This document shows, piece by piece, positions 51,141 through 60,700 of a DNA stretch of 64,000 nt (within the stretch, counting starts at the first letter, position 1; the number at the start of each line of letters is the position of its first letter). The position numbers and the translations under genes were made by a program. The DNA is from TMED14 sp002378565 (GTDB lineage Bacteria; Bacteroidota; Bacteroidia; Flavobacteriales; Schleiferiaceae), in contig OX044356.1 in assembly GCA_943846715.1 (NCBI GenBank), forward strand, positions 744,001 to 808,000. Direction: 5' to 3'. The notes under the pieces were generated by a model. That model was not told where the DNA came from. It searched no databases and was given only the letters and a program-made list of their open reading frames with translations.

Positions 51141-52316
51141 ATGAAAAACCTAACCATCGCTATGCTGCTTTTGCCAGCTATGGCTTTTGCTCAAGTTGAC
51201 CTCATCAACAAAGTCGCCCAAAATGGCGGCGATGAGATACCGCAATTTGAATTCACAACCGTTTATGACATTGAGGCCACCTCGGTGAAAAACCAAGCCC
51301 GCTCAGGGACCTGCTGGAGCTACTCTTCGACGTCCTTCATTGAGTCAGAGATGATTCGCATGGGCAAGGATCCCATTGACATTTCAGAGATGTACACGGT
51401 ACGCAAAACCTACCAAGACAAAGCTGATCGCTATGTTCGCCTTCATGGCAAACTGAACTTCTCACAGGGCGGCGCATTGCTTGATGTCCTTTATGTTATC
51501 AAGCATTATGGCGCAGTACCACAGTCTGTCTATGAAGGCTTGAACTATGGCACAGACAACAACGATCACAATGAAATGGAAGCTGCGCTCAAAGGCATAG
51601 TAGATGCCGTTGTCAACAAGAACTCTGGCACCATCACCACGGCATGGAAGCGTGCCCTTGAAGGTGTGCTGGATGCCTACCTCGGTGAAGAACCTGCCAC
51701 ATTTGACTACCAAGGCAACAGCTACAGCCCTAAAAGCTTTGCTGATGAAGTGATCGGGATTGATGTAGATGACTACATTCAGTTGACATCCTTTACCCAC
51801 AAGCCTTTCAATGCGTACTACGCCATCTTGGTTCCAGACAACTGGAATTGGGATCCTTCATTCAATGTGCCATTGGATGACATGATGGGCGCTATTGATC
51901 ATGCCCTATCTAAAGGGTTCACTGTTGATTGGGCTACTGACGTCTCAGAAAAAGGCTTTTCCTTGAAAAACGGGGTGGCTGTGATGCCTGAGGCCGACTG
52001 GAAGGACATGACTTCAGTAGAGCGTTCAGCCGTCTACACAGGGCCGCATGCTGAATTGGTCGTCACCCAAGCCATGCGTCAAGACGCTTACAATAACTAC
52101 CAAACACAAGATGATCACGGCATGCAAATCGTTGGCAAGGTCTTAGACCAAACCGGTGATGCCTATTACATCGTCAAAAACTCATGGGGCGACCGTGAAA
52201 ATGACTACCGCACAGGCTACATCTACGCATCTGAAGCCTTTGTCCGCTATAAGACAATTTCTGTGCTGATGCACAAGGATGCTTTACCTAAAGCCATCAA
52301 GAAGGCCAGCAAATAG
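51141..52316 (+). CDS. Exported C1-family cysteine peptidase (aminopeptidase C/bleomycin hydrolase-like)
   Basis: A 391-residue papain-fold peptidase with a signal peptide (MKNLTIAMLLLPAMAFAQ). The active-site Cys is in NQARSGTCWSYSSTSFIES (about residues 54-72), the His in DDHGMQIVGKV and the Asn in YYIVKNSWGD, so the catalytic triad is complete. It is about 60-70 residues shorter than PepC of Firmicutes, and the signal peptide makes it periplasmic or secreted, unlike cytosolic PepC. It probably trims peptides from extracellular protein breakdown. It stops 14 bases before the convergent argS stop. Confidence 0.88.
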   Translation: MKNLTIAMLLLPAMAFAQVDLINKVAQNGGDEIPQFEFTTVYDIEATSVKNQARSGTCWSYSSTSFIESEMIRMGKDPIDISEMYTVRKTYQDKADRYVRLHGKLNFSQGGALLDVLYVIKHYGAVPQSVYEGLNYGTDNNDHNEMEAALKGIVDAVVNKNSGTITTAWKRALEGVLDAYLGEEPATFDYQGNSYSPKSFADEVIGIDVDDYIQLTSFTHKPFNAYYAILVPDNWNWDPSFNVPLDDMMGAIDHALSKGFTVDWATDVSEKGFSLKNGVAVMPEADWKDMTSVERSAVYTGPHAELVVTQAMRQDAYNNYQTQDDHGMQIVGKVLDQTGDAYYIVKNSWGDRENDYRTGYIYASEAFVRYKTISVLMHKDALPKAIKKASK

Positions 52317-52330
52317 CAACCAGCATGTGT

Positions 52331-54097
52331 CTACATCTGCTCTGGAGACTCAATGCCAAGCAGCAACAAACCTGACTTCAATACGGCAGCAACTTCTGTT
52401 GACAACGCCACTCGAAACGCCGCAATTTGCGGCGTTTCTGCTTTCAATATGCTGTGGTTTTGGTAAAAAGCATTGAAGCCCTTGGCTAAGTCGTAGAGGT
52501 AGGTAGCAATACTGCTTGGGTTCAAGTCCTTAGCGGCATCCTGTATCAATGTTGGGTAGGCCATTAAATGCATAATCAACTTAGCCTCAGAGGGTTGTAT
52601 ATCTATATCAGACCAGGTCCATGGAGATAAGTCACCACCCAGACGGATGATGCTGCGTATCCTGGCGTGGCTGTATTGGATGAAGGGTCCTGTGTTGCCG
52701 GTAAACTCTATGCTTTGCTCTGGGTTGAACACCATGGTCTTCTTGGGGTCAACTTTAAGAATGAAATACTTCAAGGCTCCGTCACCAAGGGTACGGTACA
52801 AATGCTGCTTAGCTTCCTCCGCAATCCCATCAGCCTTCCCTAAGGTCTCAGAAATGGTTTTTGCAGCAATCTCCATGCTGGCAAGCAGGTCATCAGCATC
52901 CACAGCAGTGCCCTCTCTAGATTTCATGCGTCCGTCAGGTAGGTTAACCATGCCATACGACAGGTGGTGCAGGTTAGATGCCCATGCATAGCCCAATTTG
53001 GCAAGAATCAAGAACAGAACCTTGAAGTGATAATCTTGCTCGTTACCAACAACATAAGTCAGGTTATCAATGGGGTGGTCGATGAAGCGCTGAATGGCTG
53101 TACCAATGTCTTGTGTCATATAAACGGATGTACCATCGCTTCGTAACACGAGCTTCTCATCCATGCCATCCGCTGTGAGGTCGATCCAAACAGACCCATC
53201 ATCTCTGCGGTAAAAGACCCCTTTTTCTATGCCCTTCTCCACATCCCTTTTGCCCAGCACATATGTGTCGGACTCATAGTAGTTCCTGTCAAAAGACACC
53301 CCCATCCGCTGATAGGTTGCTTCAAAACCCTTGTACACCCATGCATTCATCATGGACCACAATTGCCTGACATCTGAGTCGCCTTGCTCCCATGCTAAGA
53401 GCATGGCTTGAACGGCTGTCATGCAAGGAGCTTGTTCAGCCGCTTCTGCTTGTGTCAAACCCTTGGACTCCCCTTCAGCAATAGCTTTTTTTAATTCCTG
53501 ATTGAATCGCACATAGTACTTCCCAACAAAGTGATCCCCTTTGATGCCAGTGCTTTCAGGGGTCTCCCCTTGGCCAAACTGCTGCCAGGCCCACATGGAT
53601 TTGCAAATATGCACGCCGCGATCATTGATGATTTGCACCTGCGTTATGGATTGGCCAGACGCTTTGAGAATTTGACTGACACTGTGCCCTAAGAGGTTAT
53701 TCCTGATATGGCCTAAATGCAATGGCTTGTTGGTGTTTGGACTTGAAAACTCCACCATGTTTTGCCTTGAATTGTCAGTTGGTTGGTGTCCCCATTGCTC
53801 ACTGTGCTGGATGACGTCAAAGGTTCTTTGCAGAAAGGCTGATGACAAAGAGAAATTCAGAAATCCCTTGACCACATTGTAGGACGATACGTCATCACTG
53901 TTCGCTAAAACAGCTTGGCCAACAGCCTCTGCCGTGACATGTGGCGCTTGTTTGCTTGCGCGCAAGTAAGGGAAGACCACCAAGGTAACATCACCTTCGA
54001 AATCCTTGGTTGTTGAGCTGAGCTCAACTGCGGCATTTTCCATGCCGTAAAGGGACTTAAGTTGGCCCTGAATGACTGATATAAGTGAATTAAACAT
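52331..54097 (-). CDS. argS: Arginyl-tRNA synthetase
   Basis: A 588-residue class I synthetase. The N-terminal Arg-tRNA-synthetase-specific domain (1-85) is followed by the HIGH motif in EFSSPNTNKPLHLGHIRNN (about residues 115-133) and a KMSKS-equivalent MKSREGTAV, typical for ArgRS in this phylum. The C-terminal DALR anticodon-binding domain is visible from IEFTGNTGPFIQYSHARIRSI to the end at GIESPEQM. It charges tRNA-Arg. Its start overlaps the arginase gene by 8 bases, linking arginine use for translation and catabolism in one operon. Confidence 0.96.
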   Translation of the reverse strand: MFNSLISVIQGQLKSLYGMENAAVELSSTTKDFEGDVTLVVFPYLRASKQAPHVTAEAVGQAVLANSDDVSSYNVVKGFLNFSLSSAFLQRTFDVIQHSEQWGHQPTDNSRQNMVEFSSPNTNKPLHLGHIRNNLLGHSVSQILKASGQSITQVQIINDRGVHICKSMWAWQQFGQGETPESTGIKGDHFVGKYYVRFNQELKKAIAEGESKGLTQAEAAEQAPCMTAVQAMLLAWEQGDSDVRQLWSMMNAWVYKGFEATYQRMGVSFDRNYYESDTYVLGKRDVEKGIEKGVFYRRDDGSVWIDLTADGMDEKLVLRSDGTSVYMTQDIGTAIQRFIDHPIDNLTYVVGNEQDYHFKVLFLILAKLGYAWASNLHHLSYGMVNLPDGRMKSREGTAVDADDLLASMEIAAKTISETLGKADGIAEEAKQHLYRTLGDGALKYFILKVDPKKTMVFNPEQSIEFTGNTGPFIQYSHARIRSIIRLGGDLSPWTWSDIDIQPSEAKLIMHLMAYPTLIQDAAKDLNPSSIATYLYDLAKGFNAFYQNHSILKAETPQIAAFRVALSTEVAAVLKSGLLLLGIESPEQM

Positions 54098-55034
54098 GTG
54101 ATCGATCAGCTAAAGTTTCTACAGTTTGGTCAAGCAAAGCAAAAGCTGCCTCTCCCATGGCGTTGCCTTTCATGTCCAGCAATGGGTTGATTTCCGTGAA
54201 TTCCATGCAAGATACCTTATCCCATGAAGCCAGCATTTGCAAGAGATCTGATGCTTCCTCTAGTCTGAGGCCACCTTCAACTGGCGTGCCCGTGCCGCAT
54301 GACACACTGGGGTCCATGCTGTCTACGTCAAAAGAGACATACACATGATCACAATGTTGCATTTGTATTTTGATGTGATTAACGGTAGCTGCCACCCCTT
54401 CTTGTCGAAGTGATGCCACTGTATGGTTAGGTATGCTATATTTTTTCAGCAAGTTGTCTTCTGGCACTTCCGTTGACCGAACACCCACAAAGGCTAGATG
54501 CTTGGTCTGCAGGCGCTGTGAAGGACCTTTCATGCGTTCCCATGCAGCTACAACGGCCTCACTGGGTTGGTTAGTAGCTGATGCCAAGTTGTCATCAGCT
54601 ATAGCTGTGGCCAATGGCATACCATGCACATTGCCTGATGGAGATGTGTAGGGCGAATGAAGGTCAGTGTGTGCATCGATCCATACCACCCCCAGGGTTT
54701 TGTTTGGGAAAGCCTGGTGGATTCCTGCTATGCTCCCACCGGCATTGCTGTGGTCGCCACTGATCAGAAAGGGTGTGTCACCAGCTGACATGACCTGTTT
54801 AACATGGCTGCTGATGCGATCATACATATCTGCGATGGCTACAATGTATTTCCCGTGCAATTCAGGGTTTTCGCGATGCATGATGGCATTATCCTCTCTC
54901 ACCATTTCAATGTGTTGATCCTTGAAAAACTGAGGATTTGTCGATAAGCTGGCAAGCTGCATAGCTTGTAAGCCAAGGCTTGAGCCCCTTGTGCCTGCGC
55001 CAATTTCAGAAAGGCTTCCAATGAGTTGAATCAT
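54090..55034 (-). CDS. Arginase-family hydrolase
   Basis: A 314-residue ureohydrolase with manganese ligands in LISGDHSNAGG (His), VWIDAHTDLHSP (Asp-x-His-x-Asp) and YVSFDVDSMDPSVSCGTGTPV (Asp-x-Asp). The start, IQLIGSLSEIGAGTRGSSLG, resembles arginases of the RocF type, so arginine to ornithine plus urea is the likeliest reaction. Agmatinase and formimidoylglutamase are less likely given the N-terminus. It precedes argS in the same operon (8-base overlap). A TACCTTTG element sits 26 bases upstream of the ATG. Confidence 0.88.
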   Translation of the reverse strand: MIQLIGSLSEIGAGTRGSSLGLQAMQLASLSTNPQFFKDQHIEMVREDNAIMHRENPELHGKYIVAIADMYDRISSHVKQVMSAGDTPFLISGDHSNAGGSIAGIHQAFPNKTLGVVWIDAHTDLHSPYTSPSGNVHGMPLATAIADDNLASATNQPSEAVVAAWERMKGPSQRLQTKHLAFVGVRSTEVPEDNLLKKYSIPNHTVASLRQEGVAATVNHIKIQMQHCDHVYVSFDVDSMDPSVSCGTGTPVEGGLRLEEASDLLQMLASWDKVSCMEFTEINPLLDMKGNAMGEAAFALLDQTVETLADRSHV

Positions 55035-55054
55035 GACATATCGTTGATTTGCTG

Positions 55055-55090
55055 GTGGTACAAAGGTACAGATTGACCTACCTTTGGTAC
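55055..55090. promoter_or_regulatory. Mirror-image divergent promoters of arginase-argS and the ftsK operon
   Basis: Reverse-strand TACCTTTG (55061-55068) and forward TACCTTTG (55079-55086) face apart. The surrounding bases extend the symmetry: GGTACAAAGGTA on the left, TACCTTTGGTACC on the right, with a 10-base centre. Both match TAnnTTTG. The longer dyad might also bind a protein. Confidence 0.5.
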
Positions 55091-55097
55091 CCGACCT

Positions 55098-57524
55098 ATG
55101 GCAAAGAAAAGCAAGACCCCTTCTCGCAACCCGTTTAAAGCCCTTGCTTCTCAGCGGAAGGCTTGGAAAACTGTCCTCAGCAACCCTTCATTGATTGCAG
55201 CTACAGGCTTCTTCCTATTGACCTTACTTCTGTTTGTTGCCTTCGCAACACTGTCGGGTTTAGCAACCTGGTCTTCTGATTTCAGTGCCTTTGAAGGTGA
55301 CTGGTCAGATATCCTCACAGACAAAACCGTGGTTTTGCATAACGCCCTCGGTAATGTTGGTGCATTGCTAGCCTATTTGCTCACTGTCAGATCTTTTGGT
55401 GTAGCTGTGCTCCTGCTGCTTGCCTGGGGCATCGCAAAAGTTTTTTCCATGGCTCTGAATATGAACTTCAAGGGGAAGACTTGGTTGAGAAGATCGATCC
55501 TGTGGACCTTGATGCTTACATGGTTGATGGGTATCCTGCCGATGGATCTCAGTGATGCGTGGGTTGGTGACATGGGAAGAAGCATGGCTTTCTGGACCAA
55601 TCATTGGCTTGGGAGTGTGGGCGCATGGCTGGCTTTTGCTGGCCTTTTGCTCATGCATGTCACCTGGTTGTTCAAATTGGACCCCCTGCAGTTCAAAACC
55701 AAGTCAGCTGGAAACAGCCTCGATGATCAAGCTGATGCCATGAGCGACAGCCTCATTGACGACATAGCTGTTGACATGGAAGATGCCGGCAGCCTTTCAG
55801 CAATGCCTGAAGCACCCCTGGATGCAGCTGAGCCCGTTGAATTGAGTACGCCTGACATGATGGTGGATCAACCCATCGATGAGCCCTACCACACAGAAGC
55901 CATCTCTTCAGAAACTTTTGAATCGACTGAAGTAGATGACAACATGACCCTGGAGGTAGAGACCATGCCTTTGGTCGATGAGGTAGCGCCAGAAGATGTC
56001 AAAAAACGTGGCGACATCAACACGGCTTATGACCCAACGCTGGATTTGTCAAACTACCAACTACCTCGCTTGGATTTGCTGAAACCCTACGATGAGGGAC
56101 AGGTAAGAATGGACAAAGATGAACTGGAAGCCAACAAGGTTCGCATCATTGAAACCTTGGAAAACTATAACATCAAAATTGCCAGCATCAAGGCCGCTGT
56201 TGGACCGACAGTAACTTTGTATGAGATCGTCCCTGAAAAAGGCGTGCGAATCAGCAAAATCAAAAGCCTGGAAGATGACATCGCACTGAGTCTATCAGCT
56301 CTAGGAATTCGAATCATTGCGCCAATTCCAGGCAGGGGCACCATTGGCATTGAGGTACCTAACAGGCACCCACAGATGGTATCCATGCAGTCCGTCTTAA
56401 GTTCTGACCGTTTCCAGAAAAGCAACATGGACCTCCCCATCGCTTTGGGTAAAACCATTGCCAATGAAGTCTTTGTAGCTGATTTGGCAAAAATGCCACA
56501 CCTTTTGATGGCGGGTGCAACAGGGCAAGGCAAGTCCGTTGGACTGAATGCTATTCTAGCCTCTATTCTGTACAAGAAGCACCCTTCTGAAGTGAAATTT
56601 GTTTTGGTTGATCCAAAAAAAGTTGAATTGACCCTGTACAACAAGATTGAACGACATTTCCTTGCTAAACTCCCTGATTCGGAAGAAGCCATCATCACGG
56701 ACACCACAAAGGTGATCAATACCTTGAATTCACTTTGCATTGAAATGGACCAACGCTATGACTTGCTGAAAGCAGCCATGGTTCGCAACATCAAGGAGTA
56801 CAATGTGAAATTCAAGGCTAGAAAGCTCAGCCCAGATGACAATCACCGCTACCTACCCTACATCATCTTGGTGATAGATGAATTTGCAGATTTGATCATG
56901 ACTGCCGGCAAAGAGGTTGAAATGCCCATAGCGCGATTGGCTCAGCTCGCACGTGCCATTGGCATCCATTTGATCGTTGCCACACAACGACCATCTGTTA
57001 ATGTGATCACTGGCATCATCAAAGCCAATTTCCCAGCACGGATTGCCTTCAAGGTCTCTTCAAAAATTGATTCACGAACCATCCTGGATGCTAGTGGTGC
57101 AGATCAGCTGATTGGTAAAGGGGACATGCTGTTCCATGCAGGCAATGAGATGATTCGCTTGCAGTGTGCCTTCTTGGACACACCGGAGGTTGAAGATGTT
57201 TGCGAATTCATTGGGTCTCAGCAAGCCTACCCCGATGCCTATGCGCTGCCTGAGTACACCCCCGATGGATCTGCTTCTGAGGGGGGCAACTACTCGGCGG
57301 ATGAGCGCGATGCCCTTTTCCGAGATGCTGCATTGATTGTTGTGAATGCTCAGCAAGGTTCAGCTTCATTGCTGCAACGCAAACTTAAGCTTGGCTACAA
57401 CCGAGCTGGCCGCATTGTTGACCAATTAGAAGATGCCGGCATCCTCGGACCATTTGAAGGCTCCAAAGCACGTCAGGTGTTGGTTCCCGATGAAATGCGC
57501 CTCAAGGAACTGATTGATGGCTAG
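55098..57524 (+). CDS. ftsK: DNA translocase FtsK
   Basis: An 808-residue protein: four N-terminal membrane helices (about 25-205), a 100-residue acidic linker, the FtsK alpha and RecA-like motor (Walker A LMAGATGQGKSVGLNAIL at about 470-487, Walker B YIILVIDEFADLIM, and IHLIVATQRPSVNVITG), and the C-terminal gamma winged helix (ADERDALFRDAALIVV...RAGRIVDQLEDAGILGP) that reads KOPS-type sequences. It pumps chromosome dimers to the division site for XerCD resolution. The linker is short compared with E. coli, as usual in Bacteroidota. It leads the lolA-lptF/G operon with an 8-base overlap. Confidence 0.96.
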   Translation: MAKKSKTPSRNPFKALASQRKAWKTVLSNPSLIAATGFFLLTLLLFVAFATLSGLATWSSDFSAFEGDWSDILTDKTVVLHNALGNVGALLAYLLTVRSFGVAVLLLLAWGIAKVFSMALNMNFKGKTWLRRSILWTLMLTWLMGILPMDLSDAWVGDMGRSMAFWTNHWLGSVGAWLAFAGLLLMHVTWLFKLDPLQFKTKSAGNSLDDQADAMSDSLIDDIAVDMEDAGSLSAMPEAPLDAAEPVELSTPDMMVDQPIDEPYHTEAISSETFESTEVDDNMTLEVETMPLVDEVAPEDVKKRGDINTAYDPTLDLSNYQLPRLDLLKPYDEGQVRMDKDELEANKVRIIETLENYNIKIASIKAAVGPTVTLYEIVPEKGVRISKIKSLEDDIALSLSALGIRIIAPIPGRGTIGIEVPNRHPQMVSMQSVLSSDRFQKSNMDLPIALGKTIANEVFVADLAKMPHLLMAGATGQGKSVGLNAILASILYKKHPSEVKFVLVDPKKVELTLYNKIERHFLAKLPDSEEAIITDTTKVINTLNSLCIEMDQRYDLLKAAMVRNIKEYNVKFKARKLSPDDNHRYLPYIILVIDEFADLIMTAGKEVEMPIARLAQLARAIGIHLIVATQRPSVNVITGIIKANFPARIAFKVSSKIDSRTILDASGADQLIGKGDMLFHAGNEMIRLQCAFLDTPEVEDVCEFIGSQQAYPDAYALPEYTPDGSASEGGNYSADERDALFRDAALIVVNAQQGSASLLQRKLKLGYNRAGRIVDQLEDAGILGPFEGSKARQVLVPDEMRLKELIDG

Positions 57525-58155
57525 GTTAAAGTCAGGCATGATGGCCTGGGCGATGGGAACACTCATTGTCTTGCAGGTCATGAGTTTGAAGGCTCAGGAC
57601 CCCTTGCGTGCCATGATTGAACGCGCCAACATGGCTCAATTGACAAGCATGGAATTTGAGCTCTCTTCTGACGCAATCCCTGAAATCCTCCAGGGTGATT
57701 GGTTTCGAAGCGATTCTTTGCTTCGACTGAACCTTCCCCACGCTACGGTGTACTTTGATGGCACCTACCGCATCGTGGTTGATCATGAAATGGAAGAGAT
57801 CACAGTCAATGCAGATCCATCCAATCGCCTAGCAGATCTCATCAACAGCTGGCAAACAGCATTCAGCCAGGCTACATTGAGCAACATCGGACAGCGAATC
57901 AACCACAATGGGGAAGCGGTTCAGTTCGTTCTGGTTGAACCCCAGGCGGGTCATGTGACAAAAGCAATCATTGGCATCCATCTCAGCAGCGGCAAACTAA
58001 CCAGCTATGAGTCATGGAGCGAAAAAGATGGGCATCAACTGCTTCGTGTCAAGCAATCATCTGACCTAGCCATACCCCCTGTTGAGGTCAAGTTTCTGCG
58101 TGCCGATCACCCCGAAAATTACCTGTTTACTGCGCCAAGGAGTTACCAGCTATGA
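57517..58155 (+). CDS. lolA: LolA-like outer-membrane lipoprotein carrier
   Basis: A 212-residue periplasmic protein with a signal sequence (GMMAWAMGTLIVLQVMSLKA, cleavage near LKAQ). The rest is a half-barrel of strands and a helix, with LolA-type features: FELSSDAIPEILQGDWFRSD, LRLNLPHATVYFDG, VVDHEMEEITVN and the PPVEVKFLRADHPENY. It ferries lipoproteins across the periplasm. Its start overlaps the ftsK stop by 8 bases, an order conserved in many Flavobacteriales. The ATG at 57517 or one seven codons later (57538) may be used. It overlaps the LptF/G gene by ATGA. Confidence 0.82.
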   Translation: MARLKSGMMAWAMGTLIVLQVMSLKAQDPLRAMIERANMAQLTSMEFELSSDAIPEILQGDWFRSDSLLRLNLPHATVYFDGTYRIVVDHEMEEITVNADPSNRLADLINSWQTAFSQATLSNIGQRINHNGEAVQFVLVEPQAGHVTKAIIGIHLSSGKLTSYESWSEKDGHQLLRVKQSSDLAIPPVEVKFLRADHPENYLFTAPRSYQL

Positions 58156-59567
58156 GCCGCATTGATCGATACATTCTCAAAGCTTTTGTGACGGTCTTCC
58201 TCAAGACCCTCGGTATTTCCGTGTTCTTTTTGTTGATGCAAATGGTATGGAAGTACGTCGATGACCTTGCGGGCAAGGGAATTGACTGGCTATCCATCAT
58301 GGAATTGGTGATGTACTGGTCGGTTTCAGTGTTGCCAATGGCCGTGCCAGTGGCGGTTTTGTTTGCAGGCATCATGACCTATGGTGATCTCGCTGAATCC
58401 AATGAGTTGGCTGCTGCTAAATCAGGTGGCTCATCCTTTTACCGCATGCTGAGGCCTGCTGTACTGGCGAGTTCCATCATTGCAGTCGGCATGTTTTATG
58501 TCAGCAACAACTTAATCCCTGTGGCCAACTTCAAGGGAGAAAACCTGTTGCTGAATATTGCCAAGCAAAAACCAACGTTCAATCTCAGTCCAGGGGTTTT
58601 TTATGGAGGTATTTCTGGGTACAGCATCAAGATTGGGCAAAAAACAGGGTCCACGATCCACGATATCATGATCTACCGACACCAAGAAAGGGGTGATGGG
58701 AATCTAAGCATGATCACAGCCCCTTTGGGCGAATTGAACTATGTATCGGGCTCCCCTTGGATGGAGCTCAATCTCTTCGATGGCCACAGTTATGAGGAAC
58801 AAAAAAACCAAAAAAATAAAGCTTACGATCCCTATGTGGAAAGTGACTTCAAGCACATGGTTTTGCGATTCAACATGCGGGATTTTCAAGTAGACAACCT
58901 CTATGCCGTCAACCGAAGTGATGAGTTCAACATGCTGAACATCAATCAGCTAGCGGCAGCAATCAAAGAGTTAAAAAAGTCTTACGCTTACAGGAAGTCA
59001 GAGGTTTCAACCATCATGCATCACAAATTTTACGGTTGGGAGTACGCGAAAACAGACAGTGTCCCACTGCTAGCCATAGACCTCATGGTTGCCAATCGAC
59101 TGAAGGGACATCATCGCTACCGTGCAGTGAACAATGGCATTCACTTGATGCAATCCAACAAGGAGTACATGCAACAAGTCTCATCTGAATACAGATGGCG
59201 GGACAACCTTGCCGCAAGGCATTACCTAGAATGGCACAAGAAGTTCGCCATTGCAATGGCCTGCATCCTCTTGTTCTTCATCGGAGCGCCTCTGGGTGCC
59301 ATCATTCAAAAAGGGGGATTTGGCCTGCCATTTGTGATCTCTGTTTTGCTGTTTTTAACCCATTATGTTCTAACCATGGTGTTTGAGAAAATGGGGCGAG
59401 ATTGGGTGATTGATCCTTTTTGGGCCATTTGGATGCCCAATTTACTCTTGCTACCAATAGCCCTGTGGATGACGCATTGGGCGGCCAATGATGCCTCTAC
59501 TCATAGCTTTGTTAAACTCAGCAGACTGCCGCGATGGCTGTACAGCAAGTTGAGCCCTGACTCATGA
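58152..59567 (+). CDS. LptF/LptG-family lipopolysaccharide export permease
   Basis: A 471-residue inner-membrane protein of the YjgP/YjgQ family: six helices, three before and three after a large periplasmic beta-jellyroll (about residues 130-345). Typical segments are SRIDRYILKAFVTVFLKTLG at the start, ESNELAAAKSGGSSFYRML and the last-helix ALWMTHWAA. With LptB2 it extracts LPS from the inner membrane and hands it to LptC/A. Whether it is the F or G partner cannot be settled; only one copy is in the window. It is coupled to both neighbours by 4-base overlaps. Confidence 0.9.
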   Translation: MSRIDRYILKAFVTVFLKTLGISVFFLLMQMVWKYVDDLAGKGIDWLSIMELVMYWSVSVLPMAVPVAVLFAGIMTYGDLAESNELAAAKSGGSSFYRMLRPAVLASSIIAVGMFYVSNNLIPVANFKGENLLLNIAKQKPTFNLSPGVFYGGISGYSIKIGQKTGSTIHDIMIYRHQERGDGNLSMITAPLGELNYVSGSPWMELNLFDGHSYEEQKNQKNKAYDPYVESDFKHMVLRFNMRDFQVDNLYAVNRSDEFNMLNINQLAAAIKELKKSYAYRKSEVSTIMHHKFYGWEYAKTDSVPLLAIDLMVANRLKGHHRYRAVNNGIHLMQSNKEYMQQVSSEYRWRDNLAARHYLEWHKKFAIAMACILLFFIGAPLGAIIQKGGFGLPFVISVLLFLTHYVLTMVFEKMGRDWVIDPFWAIWMPNLLLLPIALWMTHWAANDASTHSFVKLSRLPRWLYSKLSPDS

Positions 59568-60700
59568 ACATCCTTCATCTCTGCAATAAATTCCCTTTTC
59601 CTGGTCGCGATGGAAGCAGCATTGCCATGGAGAGCTTGATTCGCCTAGAGGGATTGCTGGGTCACCGTATCCATGTGTTGGCATTGAACACGGACAAGCA
59701 CTATGTAGACAGCCCTAAGCAGCCAACGCATGTTGCAGAGCTTGATGCGCCAAGTCTGTCAATTGTGCCTAGCATGAACAATTTTTTCAAGACCAAACAT
59801 TGGCAATGCAGCTACTTTGCCAGCCGCTTCTACCAAACCGCTATTGCCGCATCCATTGAGAAAGCCAGTCGGTCTGCTGATCTCACAGTCATTGACAGCC
59901 TCTTCATGGCGGTCTATCGGAAGCACATCCATGGACCTGTTTTGCTGCGATGCCACAACATTGAACATCAAATTTGGGAGGAAACCTTGAAGCACAAGTC
60001 CCTCAAGGGAATGGCCTACGCCTGGGAGGTGAAACGATTGAAAACATGGGAGAATGAGTTGCTCTCAAGTATGCCAACACTCGCTATCAGCGAAGAAGAC
60101 GCCGACTACATCCGTTCAAATGGAGGGAGATGCACGGTGATCCCAAGTACTTGGTCTGACTTGCAGTGGTCTCTTTCAGGTGCCTCTTCCCCCTCCGTTT
60201 ACCATTTAGGCGCCATGGACTGGGAGCCAAACATCAAGGGCATGCAATGGCTGATGGATGAGGTATTGCCCCACCTGTCAACGGTTGATTTGCATGTACT
60301 CAGCAAGACACAGCCACCTGCATTCAATCAACTCCCCAAAGGCATCACGTGGACTAAAGAGCATGTGGCTGACAATTGGTTTGACGACCACGGCATCTTC
60401 ATTGCGCCCATCCTTAGTGGTTCAGGCATGCGCATCAAAATCCTTGAGGCTATGGCCCGAGGCAAAGCCGTGGTAACCACCCCCATTGGCGCCGCTGGCA
60501 TCAAGGCCATAGCAGGCAAGCATTTGATGGTTGCCCATTCAGCTGAAGCCTTTGCCGTTGCCATGGAAGATTTGCAACAAGATGAAGGTATGCGGCTGGC
60601 CTTGGGACAAGCCGCTAGGCTGCATGCCATGACCCATTTCCTAGACAATGTGCATTTGAAGGGTCTCGAACTAGCTTTAACGGCAGCAAGCCATGGATAG
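59564..60700 (+). CDS. Glycosyltransferase family 4-like (GT-B fold)
   Basis: A 378-residue enzyme with a GT4-type N-terminal Rossmann domain (MNILHLCNKFPFPGRDGSS, HVLALNTDKHYVD) and C-terminal sugar-nucleotide site: HLGAMDWEPNIKGMQWLMDEV, FIAPILSGSGMRIKILEAMARGKAVVTTPIGAAGI. The ligand-binding Glu in KILEAMA and the G-S-G-x-R-x-K-I motif are intact. It probably adds a sugar to LPS or another surface glycan, in keeping with the LPS-export permease just upstream. Donor and acceptor are unknown. It overlaps the next glycosyltransferase by 8 bases. Confidence 0.86.
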   Translation: MNILHLCNKFPFPGRDGSSIAMESLIRLEGLLGHRIHVLALNTDKHYVDSPKQPTHVAELDAPSLSIVPSMNNFFKTKHWQCSYFASRFYQTAIAASIEKASRSADLTVIDSLFMAVYRKHIHGPVLLRCHNIEHQIWEETLKHKSLKGMAYAWEVKRLKTWENELLSSMPTLAISEEDADYIRSNGGRCTVIPSTWSDLQWSLSGASSPSVYHLGAMDWEPNIKGMQWLMDEVLPHLSTVDLHVLSKTQPPAFNQLPKGITWTKEHVADNWFDDHGIFIAPILSGSGMRIKILEAMARGKAVVTTPIGAAGIKAIAGKHLMVAHSAEAFAVAMEDLQQDEGMRLALGQAARLHAMTHFLDNVHLKGLELALTAASHG

